DNA of 7,906 nt from DASPKW01 sp038244055 (GCA_038244055.1 JBBRTW010000351.1:1-7906), one strand, 5' to 3'; shown: positions 1-5,620, counted from the first letter of the stretch. The notes: generated by a model from the sequence alone, not told the origin. Program-made: numbers and translations.

Positions 1-535
1 GCGCCATCGCCCACGGCGCATCTTCGTAACCCGGATGAAACCACCCTTCAAAAGCACGCGGGCTGATCCGCCAGTTGGCATCACTGATTAGTGTGATCGG
101 TTTGGAATCGGTCGGTGTGACAACCAATTTCACCAGCAACCCGGCCGGTCCGGGGATGGTGTTGATCGCCTCCACCGCGATCACATTCCGCCCCGGCAGG
201 AGCAGGGGGGCAACATCGTATTTCCGCGGAAGCTTCCAGTCGTTGGGATCGGAACTCGACTCACCGACGTGTTTGCCGTTGACGTAGAGCGTGAAGAGGT
301 TGTCGGCCGTGATCAGCAGCCGCGCGGAGGTGTAGGTGGCCTTAACCGGGAGTTCGATGTAGCCGCGAAAGCAGATCGTCTGATCGGGATAGTCGTGGGT
401 GGTCTTGCCGGCCGGCGGATCAGCCCAGATCCAGGCGGCCGATTTGTCGAAAGTCATCGCCGGCGGCGCGGCCTGGGCGCGGGGGATCAGGAGCAGGAGG
501 CAGAGGATGGCGCAGGAGTGGCGGATCAAGGACAT
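1..535 (-). CDS. Secreted protein with N-terminal galactose-binding-like (rhamnosidase-N-like) beta-sandwich domain; 3' part beyond window
   Basis: The open frame runs off the left edge, so only the first 178 residues are visible. The ATG at 535-533 is preceded by GGAG with a 5-base gap. Residues 1-22 are a signal peptide: a basic start (SLIRH), a Leu/Ile-rich core (ILCLLLLI) and an AQA-A cleavage site with no lipobox cysteine, so the protein is probably exported. From about residue 27 the sequence has the pattern of a jelly-roll domain: AAWIW, then FRGYIELP, then ARLLITADNLFTLYVNGKHVG, a W and a YDVAPLLLPGRNVIAVEA strand pair, GPAGLLVKL and a final NWRIS...GWFHPGYEDAPW. This pattern is familiar from alpha-L-rhamnosidase N-terminal domains and from many planctomycetal surface proteins, where it precedes cytochrome, HEAT-repeat or DUF1553-type domains. 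The downstream domain, and so the function, cannot be seen. The gene is divergent from the csbD-like gene. Confidence 0.85.
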   Translation of the reverse strand, partial: MSLIRHSCAILCLLLLIPRAQAAPPAMTFDKSAAWIWADPPAGKTTHDYPDQTICFRGYIELPVKATYTSARLLITADNLFTLYVNGKHVGESSSDPNDWKLPRKYDVAPLLLPGRNVIAVEAINTIPGPAGLLVKLVVTPTDSKPITLISDANWRISPRAFEGWFHPGYEDAPWAMA

Positions 536-753
536 GGAGTCTCCGGTTTGGTTCCCATTGTGACCGCATGGGCTGAAAGGTGTTGAAGTCCCGCGCAGTT
601 AGGGCATCTAGCGGATGTGAATTGCAGGCATTGCGACGTACCGCCCCCGCCGCGGACCGTGCGAAAGAGGCGGCGGCATAAGGTGACATTATGTCGCCAT
701 CGAGTTTTCCGGCCGGGCCTGGCCACTGAAAATCGCGATTGGCATCGACTTTG
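536..753. other. Divergent intergenic region
   Basis: This spacer lies between the left-edge secreted-protein gene (-) and the csbD-like gene (+) and must hold both promoters. Reading frames that cross it on the - strand are arginine- and proline-rich shadows without ribosome binding sites. I see no convincing -35/-10 pair. TTGGCA at 739-744 with TAACTC at 761-766 (16-base gap) is the best candidate for csbD, and it is weak. Confidence 0.4.
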
Positions 754-780
754 CCTTGGGTAACTCAACTTTTACCAAGG
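754..780 (+). promoter_or_regulatory. Inverted repeat overlapping the csbD-like Shine-Dalgarno
   Basis: CCTTGG-G-TAA (754-763) is complementary to TTACCAAGG (772-780), giving nine base pairs with one bulged G and an 8-base loop. The right arm ends in the AAGG of the ribosome binding site AAGGAG (777-782). In RNA the hairpin would mask that site; in DNA it could be a regulator operator. Pairing is read directly from the sequence; function is inferred. Confidence 0.5.
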
Positions 781-787
781 AGTTCGC

Positions 788-952
788 ATGGGACGTGAAG
801 ATGTTGCAGCGGGACAGGTGAAACAGGTCAAAGGCAAGGCCAATGACGTTGCCGGTGCCGTTAAGGGCGACACCGCCCAGCAGATCAAGGGCAAGACCCA
901 GAAAGTGGTCGGCAAGGTTCAGGAGGCGATCGGTAAGGCGACGTCGAAGTAG
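788..952 (+). CDS. CsbD-like stress-response protein (54 aa)
   Basis: This small protein is highly charged, lacks cysteine and is rich in lysine, glycine, alanine and valine. The visible repeats are GQVKQVKGKANDVAGAVKGD and QQIKGKTQKVVGKVQEAIGK, each a K-G-K / A-G-x-x-K-G block. This is the hallmark of the CsbD family (typically 55-70 aa), whose founding Bacillus member belongs to the sigma-B general stress regulon; many other members rise under osmotic or stationary-phase stress. The biochemical role is unknown, and the protein is probably cytosolic and loosely helical. The start is well supported: AAGGAG at 777-782 with a 5-base gap to ATG. It is followed after 46 bases by a DUF3185-like gene on the same strand, probably co-transcribed. 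Translation may be controlled by the hairpin at 754-780. It is missing from simple ORF lists because it is short. Confidence 0.9.
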   Translation: MGREDVAAGQVKQVKGKANDVAGAVKGDTAQQIKGKTQKVVGKVQEAIGKATSK

Positions 953-998
953 CCTTTGGTGCGAAGCGTTTTGGCGGCGTTTACTGGAGTAAAGTATT

Positions 999-1217
999 AT
1001 GAATCAGTCGCGAATTATCGGGATTGTGTTGCTCGTTGTGGGTGTCGGCATGTTGATCGTCGGATTGAATTCATCGCACTCGGCGGTGGATCAAATCAGC
1101 AATACCTTCACCGGGCGTTTTACCCAGGCCACCACCTGGTACATCGTCGGCGGCGCGGTCGCTGGAATTGCCGGCCTGGCGATGCTGTTGGGCGGGGCGC
1201 GCGGCCGAAATGCGTGA
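999..1217 (+). CDS. DUF3185-like small inner-membrane protein (72 aa)
   Basis: Two transmembrane segments are clear: residues 6-23 (IGIVLLVVGVGMLIVGL) and about 48-66 (YIVGGAVAGIAGLAMLLGG). They are separated by a polar loop containing SSHSAVDQISNTFTGRFTQATTW. The order 'Ile-Gly-Ile...Gly-Leu-Asn-Ser', a loop with a FTG motif, then 'W-Y-I-V-G-G' matches DUF3185 proteins, small membrane proteins of unknown function and similar length. The ATG has GGAG nine bases upstream (986-989), a workable but slightly long spacing. The gene follows the csbD-like gene after a 46-base gap and precedes the palindrome at 1255-1290, so the pair looks like one transcript. Pairing with CsbD suggests an envelope or general stress role; that is inference only. 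Confidence 0.8.
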   Translation: MNQSRIIGIVLLVVGVGMLIVGLNSSHSAVDQISNTFTGRFTQATTWYIVGGAVAGIAGLAMLLGGARGRNA

Positions 1218-1254
1218 AGAACGACGCCGAGTTGGAATAGTCCGCATCGCACAA

Positions 1255-1290
1255 GAAAGCACCCAGAGAATCGATTCTCTGGGTTCTTTC
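1255..1290. terminator. Bidirectional hairpin terminator (perfect 24-bp palindrome)
   Basis: ACCCAGAGAATCGATTCTCTGGGT (in two halves, 1261-1272 and 1273-1284) is fully self-complementary around a TCGA centre. One mismatch further out, GAAAG (1255-1259) pairs with CTTTC (1286-1290). It sits 37 bases after the DUF3185-like stop and 56 bases before the end of the facing gene at 1347. The pyrimidine-rich TTCTTTCGTCGTTTT follows on the + strand and GCTTTCTTG on the - strand. The U-tracts are imperfect, but position and symmetry fit a terminator shared by converging genes. Confidence 0.7.
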
Positions 1291-1346
1291 GTCGTTTTGA
1301 TTGAAGAATCAATTGACCGCTTGCGGCCTCGGTCGCAGGGTCGGAG

Positions 1347-1742
1347 TCACCCTTCCCCCTGCGCCCCCACGAATCGCTCGGCCACGGTCCGGTCGGCGAA
1401 ATAGGCCACGTTGAGCTGCCGATCGATCACCAGCACATGATCCCCTCGGCGCTGTCCATCGCCCACATCCGCCCCGAACTGCGCCGCCAGCGGGGCGACT
1501 TCATCCTGGAACGCCAGCCATCCTCCGTAGCCGAATCCGTAGGTCCGGCCGTCATTCCAGACGACTTCCTCCCCGCGCGGCTCGTAGTAGAAAAAGACGA
1601 ACCGGCTCTGCCCGAAATACCCCAGCCGGCGCGGGTCGATCGCCTGTTGCAGCCGCTCGCTCATGGTCGGAAATCCCGGCGGAACATCCGACGAGGATGA
1701 ATCCTCGCTGAAACCGGCGAACCTGTTTCCTGAGAGCGACAT
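1347..1742 (-). CDS. Hypothetical protein, 131 aa
   Basis: I do not recognise a family. The frame stays open upstream, but the ATG at 1742-1740 is chosen because CGGAG lies seven bases before it; the upstream extension has no ribosome binding site. The first 30 residues are Ser/Gly/Pro-rich and probably disordered (SEDSSSSDVPPG). From residue 27 (MSERLQQAIDPRRLGYFGQSRF) an ordered domain follows, with strands FVFFYYEPRGEEVVW, a glycine/aromatic stretch (DGRTYGFGYGGWLAF) and VLVIDRQLNVAYFADRTVAERF. There is no cysteine, signal peptide or membrane segment, so a soluble cytosolic protein is likely. Codons are GC-rich at third positions, as expected for a real gene here. It is a single gene whose 3' end faces the csbD/DUF3185 unit across the shared palindrome. 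Confidence 0.65.
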   Translation of the reverse strand: MSLSGNRFAGFSEDSSSSDVPPGFPTMSERLQQAIDPRRLGYFGQSRFVFFYYEPRGEEVVWNDGRTYGFGYGGWLAFQDEVAPLAAQFGADVGDGQRRGDHVLVIDRQLNVAYFADRTVAERFVGAQGEG

Positions 1743-2014
1743 TGGTATTCTCCGTGCTGCGACCACGATCGACGATAAGCAACGCCTGTGCCATGAAAAA
1801 AGTTCGGTTTCCAGCCTCGATTTGCCTCCCATTTATGGGCCCATCCATTCAGGAGCGGCGCTACGCCCGCATCCGCACCCGTACCTGCTTATCCCGCGCG
1901 CAGCGCTTGTCCGTCGTAAAGTTCGAAAGAGCGATTGCCAATGCACATAGGGGAAGATGCACTCTCAGTTGTTGAAATCTTCGTCGGAGAGGCGCACTCG
2001 CGCATTGGCGGAAA
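1743..2014. other. Intergenic region without recognisable gene
   Basis: Frames crossing this stretch are shadows without ribosome binding sites. It should contain the promoter of the 131-aa hypothetical gene on the - strand; no good consensus pair is visible. The only structure I see is the small palindrome ATGGGCCCAT near 1834-1843. Confidence 0.4.
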
Positions 2015-2079
2015 AGGGTCAGGAGCCGGGGAGGCACTATCCACTTGGTTATACCTTCTGGTGGCCGGCTCCTGACCCT
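2015..2079. repeat. 15-bp inverted repeat, REP-like; possible terminator of the 653-aa gene
   Basis: AGGGTCAGGAGCCGG (2015-2029) and CCGGCTCCTGACCCT (2065-2079) are exact reverse complements around a 35-base loop; inside the loop CCAC (2041-2044) can also pair with GTGG (2061-2064). On the - strand the stem is followed by TTTTC, so it could end transcripts of the 653-aa gene after they cross the TTCAGGG tract. The right arm merges directly into that tract. The arm sequence resembles intergenic palindromes scattered through planctomycete genomes, which is recalled rather than checked. Confidence 0.65.
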
Positions 2080-2200
2080 GAACCCTGAACCCTGAACCCT
2101 GAACCCTGAACCCTGAACCCTGACCCTGAACCCTGAACCCTGAACCCTGACCCTGAACCCTGACCCTGACCCTGACCCTGAACCCTGAACCCTGAACCCT
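2075..2200. repeat. Tandem tract of AACCCTG (7-mer) and ACCCTG (6-mer) units, 18 units plus a partial
   Basis: The 126 bases consist only of AACCCTG (12 copies) and ACCCTG (6 copies) plus a final AACCCT. The order of unit lengths is 6, six 7s, 6, three 7s, 6, 7, three 6s, two 7s. On the - strand this reads (TTCAGGG/TCAGGG)n. The tract ends four bases before the stop codon of the 653-aa gene (2204-2206), so it lies in the 3' untranslated region of that mRNA. There the GGG runs separated by 3-4 bases fit the G-quadruplex pattern. The mixed lengths suggest slippage or unequal exchange. Confidence 0.95.
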
Positions 2201-2203
2201 TTC

Positions 2204-4165
2204 CTACACCCTCATATTCTCCCGAATCCGATCCGCCAGTTTCACGGGGTCGTTGACCTGAAGCCGCGCCAGGACGCATTCCCAACGGTAGGCGAAGCTT
2301 CCGCCTTCATCGCGGCGCTGGTGTTTGAAGAGGGTGTCGAAGGCGCGTTTGCGGCGGGCGTATTCGTGGCGGATGTGGCCGAAGCGTTCGATGAATCCCA
2401 TCAGGAACGCATCGGCGAACGCCTGCCGGTCGGGCAGGATATCGATCCGGCGGTTGAGGCAGTCGGCGTAGGCCGGGCAAAGATCCAGCAGCGTGCGGCG
2501 GAAGTCGCCGAAGGTGCCGGTGTGGTCCGCGACGATGATCGCGGCCGGCAGGCCATTGGCGTCTTCGATGACCAGTTCATCGCCATCGTCGAAGATCACC
2601 TGCCCTTTGATGTCGGAGCGGCCGACGATCAGGTTCGGCGCGGCCGCGCGCCCCAGCAGGCGCGCCAAGCCCACCGCGTAGCGCGGATCGGCGAGTTTCG
2701 CCGGCGGGAGCTTGTCGGTCGCCACGCCGCTGACGTAGTCGCGCTCGAAATAGGCCGACCAGATCGAGATGCCGGTGTATCGCCTGTTCGGGCCCCAGTA
2801 GCGCTCGTTGACCTTTCGCGCGGTCGTGCGCGGCGGCAGGCTCATCCCCAGTTGCCGGCAACCCATGCGGCGATCGAGGATGTACTCGGTGTATTCCTCG
2901 CATTCCAGGATCGCCCGCAGAAGGTCCTTCCCTTCATCGAGGTGTTCGGTCACGCCCCACTTCTGCATGCGGATGATCCGCAGCACATGGCTGGCCGAGG
3001 CGCGAAGCTTGATCTCGGCGACATACACCCCGCGCTTGCCGAGCGATCCCTTGCGCGCTGAGAGCGAGCCGACGATCCGCCCGATGTTGAAGTATTCCAG
3101 GTCCCCGTAATCGCGGATGAAATTGAAGATGAATCCGCGGGCCCGCTCGTCGCAGATGCGCTGCTCCGCGGGCGTATGGGTATCCTCCGCCTCCTCCTCG
3201 AAGAGCGAATCGAGGATCACTTCGCCATCTTCGATACGCCCGCCCGGCAGCCATTCGACCTGCATGTAAAACTCGGCCGCCAGGCCGAGCAGCGATTCCT
3301 CCGAAACCGCGCGGTCCGTCTGCCCCATCAGCGCCGCGAACATCTGGCTCCGCCAGGGCGGACATTCGATATCATCGCGCAGTAGCTCGGCCGGCACCGC
3401 ATCCATGAATCGCCGCCGCAGCGTGTCGTAAGCCAGGCGAAGCTGCAGCGGGTCCAGATCCTCGAACAGCACCGCCGCAAAAGCCCCGGCCAGCCCCTTG
3501 TCGGTTGATGCGAAGAAATCGATTTCCGCCCGCCCGGCGCGGTTGGTCTGGCGCGAGTAATCGCGGATTTCGATCAGGTGCAGGCGCAGATCCTCATCCG
3601 GCATCGACTTGAGCGAAGAAAACTCGCCGCAGGTGAGCAGGCGCGCCCCGGAGGGTTTGTCGTAGTAGTAGATCTCGTGGCCGCCGATGGCGATTTTCGA
3701 GGAAACGATCATCTGCCGCATCTGCAACGGCGACCGCGGCAGGGGGGTGATGCGCCAACATTCCCCGCGGCGGCGGATGGCATCGCCCACGCGCGGATCG
3801 ATCACATGCAGGAAGAGAATTTTCCGCTTGGAGACCTTCTGCTGCTGAAGCAGATCGTCGGCCTCGAAGGCCAGTTCCATTTCGTGCGGGTCCGGGCGGA
3901 TCAGCACGACCCCGTCTTCTTCGAGAACCAGATCGACCCCCATTGCCCAGACCTGTTCTTCTTCGGCCACGCTCAGTGGCGGCTCGCCGCCGCCGACGCG
4001 CCGGGCATTGAGCCAGTCGGTGTATTCGCAGCGCTGCGTGGCATGAATGCCGGGCAATGTGACCAGGACCCCGGCGCGCGGAAAGATTGTGGCGATTCGC
4101 GATCGCAGGCGGCCGGTCTCATCGCGGGCGAACAGGTCATCCCCGATAGTCGTGACGGCGGACAT
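2204..4165 (-). CDS. Large conserved protein of unknown function, 653 aa
   Basis: I cannot assign a function. I believe similar proteins of about this length occur in several bacterial phyla as uncharacterised proteins; this is memory, not a search. The start at 4165 has GGAG four bases upstream; the frame extends to a TTG at 4198 with no such site. There is no signal peptide or membrane helix, so it is probably cytosolic. Regions that look conserved: DLVLEEDGVVLIRPDP and FEADDLLQ (about 75-110); RGECWRITPLP (about 135-145); GHEIYYYDKPSGARLLT (about 165-180); IIRMQKWGVTEHLDEGKDLL (397-416); EYTEYILDRRMGCRQLGM; VFDDGDE-like IFDDGDE (524-530); IIVADHTGTF (543-552); and a basic C-terminus RRKRAFDTLFKH...FAYRWE (604-629). 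Aromatic and charged motifs suggest an enzyme or RNA/nucleotide-binding protein, but no textbook catalytic motif is visible. It appears to be a single-gene transcript ending in the TTCAGGG tract. Confidence 0.85.
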   Translation of the reverse strand: MSAVTTIGDDLFARDETGRLRSRIATIFPRAGVLVTLPGIHATQRCEYTDWLNARRVGGGEPPLSVAEEEQVWAMGVDLVLEEDGVVLIRPDPHEMELAFEADDLLQQQKVSKRKILFLHVIDPRVGDAIRRRGECWRITPLPRSPLQMRQMIVSSKIAIGGHEIYYYDKPSGARLLTCGEFSSLKSMPDEDLRLHLIEIRDYSRQTNRAGRAEIDFFASTDKGLAGAFAAVLFEDLDPLQLRLAYDTLRRRFMDAVPAELLRDDIECPPWRSQMFAALMGQTDRAVSEESLLGLAAEFYMQVEWLPGGRIEDGEVILDSLFEEEAEDTHTPAEQRICDERARGFIFNFIRDYGDLEYFNIGRIVGSLSARKGSLGKRGVYVAEIKLRASASHVLRIIRMQKWGVTEHLDEGKDLLRAILECEEYTEYILDRRMGCRQLGMSLPPRTTARKVNERYWGPNRRYTGISIWSAYFERDYVSGVATDKLPPAKLADPRYAVGLARLLGRAAAPNLIVGRSDIKGQVIFDDGDELVIEDANGLPAAIIVADHTGTFGDFRRTLLDLCPAYADCLNRRIDILPDRQAFADAFLMGFIERFGHIRHEYARRKRAFDTLFKHQRRDEGGSFAYRWECVLARLQVNDPVKLADRIRENMRV

Positions 4166-4234
4166 TCGACTCCAGGACACAAATCGATACGAAAACAACG
4201 GATTGGCGGATCAGTCATCCCCCGAATTGCCTCC

Positions 4235-4259
4235 GCCGGTCCGACCGGCCCTTAATATA
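4235..4259 (-). promoter_or_regulatory. Possible promoter and 5' hairpin of the 653-aa gene
   Basis: On the - strand TATATT (4259-4254) resembles a -10 box. It is followed by GCCGGT-CGG-ACCGGC (4249-4235), a six-pair hairpin that would lie at the extreme 5' end of an RNA starting near 4247, giving a leader of about 80 bases. No matching -35 is seen at normal spacing, so the promoter call is weak; the hairpin is exact. Confidence 0.35.
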
Positions 4260-4296
4260 CACTGATTGAATGCGAAAGGGTTGAATTAGGACATGA

Positions 4297-4506
4297 ATGG
4301 ACATTTATCTTCATGCCCGACCTATTTTCCATAAACCCCCGAAGATGCTTAGACTGGAATGGATGAGCGAAGATTTCGCCATCGAGGGGCTGGAGTATCT
4401 GTCGATCAACGGGCCGGCGAATTCGACTGCGAATTTTGACGAGCAGACAAAATTCAGCAAGGCGGTGTTGGATGAGGCGGTGGGGGTGAGGTTGAGGCTG
4501 CTTTGA
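4297..4506 (+). CDS. Doubtful small ORF or gene remnant, 69 aa
   Basis: No family is recognised. The first 25 residues (MDIYLHARPIFHKPPK...) have mixed codon use, while the part from about residue 23 (MSEDFAIEGLEYLSINGP...) shows the high G/C third positions of real genes in this window. That favours either a short gene starting at an internal ATG (4345 or 4363) or the C-terminal relic of a longer gene whose front has been lost. Upstream of 4297 there is only a poor AGGA. The antisense frame covering the same bases is rich in His, Gln and Arg and looks like a shadow. It ends 14 bases before the four-copy repeat element at 4520, so the element may have inserted near it. Confidence 0.3.
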   Translation: MDIYLHARPIFHKPPKMLRLEWMSEDFAIEGLEYLSINGPANSTANFDEQTKFSKAVLDEAVGVRLRLL

Positions 4507-4519
4507 GAGAACGATTTTG

Positions 4520-4678
4520 GGTGCCATGCTCAGACCCGCCGTGAAAGGGATGCCCGGTCAGAGTGCGCCAATCGGCGGGGATGAGCATGTGGACGTCCCT
4601 CACCGAACATGCTTATCCCCGCGGAAAACGTCTGTTTACGAGCATGAAACCTCTGGCCGCGGGTCTAAGCATGGCACC
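4520..4678. mobile_element. Non-autonomous palindromic element (BIME/MITE type) with four alternating 15-base motifs
   Basis: The outer arms GGTGCCATGCTCAGACCCGC (4520-4539) and GCGGGTCTAAGCATGGCACC (4659-4678) are inverted repeats with one mismatch, which is a G-U pair in RNA. Nested inside, GCGGGGATGAGCATGT (4575-4590) and ACATGCTTATCCCCGC (4607-4622) form a second inverted repeat, again with a single G-U-compatible mismatch. All four arms share the motif CATGCTYAKMCCCGC, at 4525-4539 (+), 4575-4589 (-), 4608-4622 (+) and 4659-4673 (-). The inner loop contains the palindrome GGACGTCC (4591-4598). There is no coding capacity. Size and alternating orientation match REP/BIME units moved by RAYT (IS200-like) transposases, or a MITE; the mover is not in the window. 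Confidence 0.75.
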
Positions 4679-4696
4679 AGAAAATGGCACCTGAAA
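4671..4696 (+). repeat. 13-bp imperfect tandem duplication at the element's right end
   Basis: ATGGCACCAGAAA (4671-4683) is followed at once by ATGGCACCTGAAA (4684-4696), differing in one base, then by ATGGG. The first copy overlaps the right outer arm of the palindromic element, so the duplication copies part of the element end. It may be a by-product of insertion or slippage. Confidence 0.7.
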
Positions 4697-4710
4697 ATGG
4701 GTTTGCGGAG

Positions 4711-5496
4711 TTACTTCGAACCTTCGGGGGCGAGTTGGCCGGAGTCTCTCAGTCGCTTAAACGTTCTCCGGCGGATGAGGAAATAGGGCTTGCTGATGAA
4801 GCGGTGGGCCTTGATGAACCAACTCGTTTTTCTGGCGACTGATTTCTCGGCCTCGGTCATCAGGTCGGGGCGGAGTTTGCGCTTGTGCTTGAGGATGTGG
4901 TAGATGTCCTCCTTCTGAAGCCGGCGGAGGATTCGCCGGGTGATGAAGTTGTTGCCGAAATCGCGCAGGCCGAAGGAAATCTGGAAATCGATCAGGTGGG
5001 GTTTGCCATCATCCCCCTGGAGGATGTTCTGCGGCTTGTTGGTGTCGACGTAGGCGATGTTGCGATCGTGCAGGTGGCCCAGGAGGGCGAAAAGGTCGTC
5101 GAAGAACGTGTCGGGGATGGGATATTCTTTGCAGAGGGGACGGCCGGGAACGTAGGCGTGCACGAACCCGGTTTTGCCGACCCGCCCGAGCATGGCGGGG
5201 ATGTTGGGGAGATCGGCGCAGGCCTGATAGAAGCGGACTTCGCGGTCGCAGAGCCATTGTCCGAGCCATTGCAGGGGCAGGCCGGCGAAATCGTGGGTTC
5301 GGCCGACCTTCAGAACGACGCGAACGCCAGCGGGGGCGAGGTAAAAGCCAGTGGCGGCGAAGAAATCGTGCTTGATGGTCTTTTCGCGGGTGTAGCGGAT
5401 GCCGGCGAGGTCGAAGGATGCGGGAAGGTCGGCCCGGCCAAGGGCGCGGAGGTGGTAGAGGGTGCGGTCGTGGCGGGATGGGTCGGCGGGGGGCAC
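4711..5496 (-). CDS. Protein-kinase-fold phosphotransferase, WaaP/Kdo-kinase-like, 261 aa
   Basis: The kinase core is visible in order: ATP-binding lysine in VRVVLKVGR (K63), alpha-C glutamate in CDREVRFYQ (E86), hinge-like FVHAYVPGRPL (111-121), helix LFALLGHLHDRNI, catalytic loop YVDTNKPQNIL (D151, N157) and metal-binding LIDFQ (D170) in place of DFG. A basic C-terminal tail (IRRRTFKRLRDSG) could contact membrane or LPS. The loop D-x-N-K-x-x-N and the IDFQ form resemble lipopolysaccharide core (Kdo/heptose) kinases more than Ser/Thr kinases, but the substrate is unknown. The frame extends to an ATG at 5706, overlapping the Uma2 3' end by 23 bases. I prefer the GTG at 5496 because the extra 70 residues are AT-rich and non-kinase-like, and TATAAT lies exactly six bases before the GTG. 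The start remains uncertain. Confidence 0.75.
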   Translation of the reverse strand: MPPADPSRHDRTLYHLRALGRADLPASFDLAGIRYTREKTIKHDFFAATGFYLAPAGVRVVLKVGRTHDFAGLPLQWLGQWLCDREVRFYQACADLPNIPAMLGRVGKTGFVHAYVPGRPLCKEYPIPDTFFDDLFALLGHLHDRNIAYVDTNKPQNILQGDDGKPHLIDFQISFGLRDFGNNFITRRILRRLQKEDIYHILKHKRKLRPDLMTEAEKSVARKTSWFIKAHRFISKPYFLIRRRTFKRLRDSGQLAPEGSK

Positions 5497-5502
5497 GAAG
5501 GG

Positions 5503-5508
5503 ATTATA
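5503..5508 (-). promoter_or_regulatory. Perfect -10 box six bases before the kinase GTG
   Basis: On the - strand TATAAT is followed by CCCTTC and then GTG (5496-5494). Transcription starting about seven bases after the box would begin at the start codon itself, giving a leaderless mRNA. No clear -35 is seen 16-19 bases upstream (TTCTAT is the closest). There is no Shine-Dalgarno sequence. Confidence 0.5.
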
Positions 5509-5603
5509 GAGGAGGGGAAGATTGGATAGAAACGCGCGGTTGCTGACATGAAAACTAAATAATCTTGCGGGGAGGAGTCGGTGGAGATTACATTTACGCA
5601 AAT

Positions 5604-5620
5604 AACATCGGATTGATGTT
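5604..5620. promoter_or_regulatory. Small inverted repeat in AT-rich DNA upstream of the kinase gene
   Basis: AACATC (5604-5609) and GATGTT (5615-5620) are exact reverse complements with a 5-base gap, inside the most AT-rich stretch of this region (about 5535-5630). The spacer between the Uma2 stop and the kinase GTG is 187 bases if the GTG start is right. An operator or attenuator is possible; nothing proves it. Confidence 0.25.

Noticed and set aside
75..689. Short ORFs on both strands at the left end
   Set aside because: They are shadows of the signal-peptide-bearing - strand gene at 1-535, which is open to the window edge.
739..766. TTGGCA/TAACTC as the csbD promoter
   Set aside because: The -10 is too far from consensus to call; it is mentioned only as the best weak candidate.
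2075..2200. Telomere or CRISPR interpretation of the tandem repeat
   Set aside because: Units are 6-7 bases with no spacers, in the middle of a contig; TTCAGGG is not a known bacterial telomere and there are no cas genes.
2049..2285. - strand ORF through the TTCAGGG tract giving a GQGQGSGSGFRVQG-rich protein
   Set aside because: It is only translation of the tandem repeat plus the 3' end of the 653-aa gene in another frame; there is no ribosome binding site.
2321..3061. 246-aa + strand ORF inside the 653-aa gene
   Set aside because: It is the antisense shadow of a GC-rich gene: low-complexity Ala/Arg/Val/Asp composition and no ribosome binding site. The same applies to the + strand frame at 3578-4255.
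2204..4165. 653-aa protein as a HipA-like or lantibiotic-type kinase
   Set aside because: IFDDGDE looked suggestive, but the other required kinase residues and catalytic loop are not recognisable.
4252..4527. 91-aa - strand ORF opposite the small + strand ORF
   Set aside because: His/Gln/Arg-rich composition, no ribosome binding site, and it would run into the promoter of the 653-aa gene.
4885..5529. 214-aa + strand ORF opposite the kinase gene
   Set aside because: It is a glycine/valine/glutamate-rich shadow; the - strand shows complete kinase motifs.
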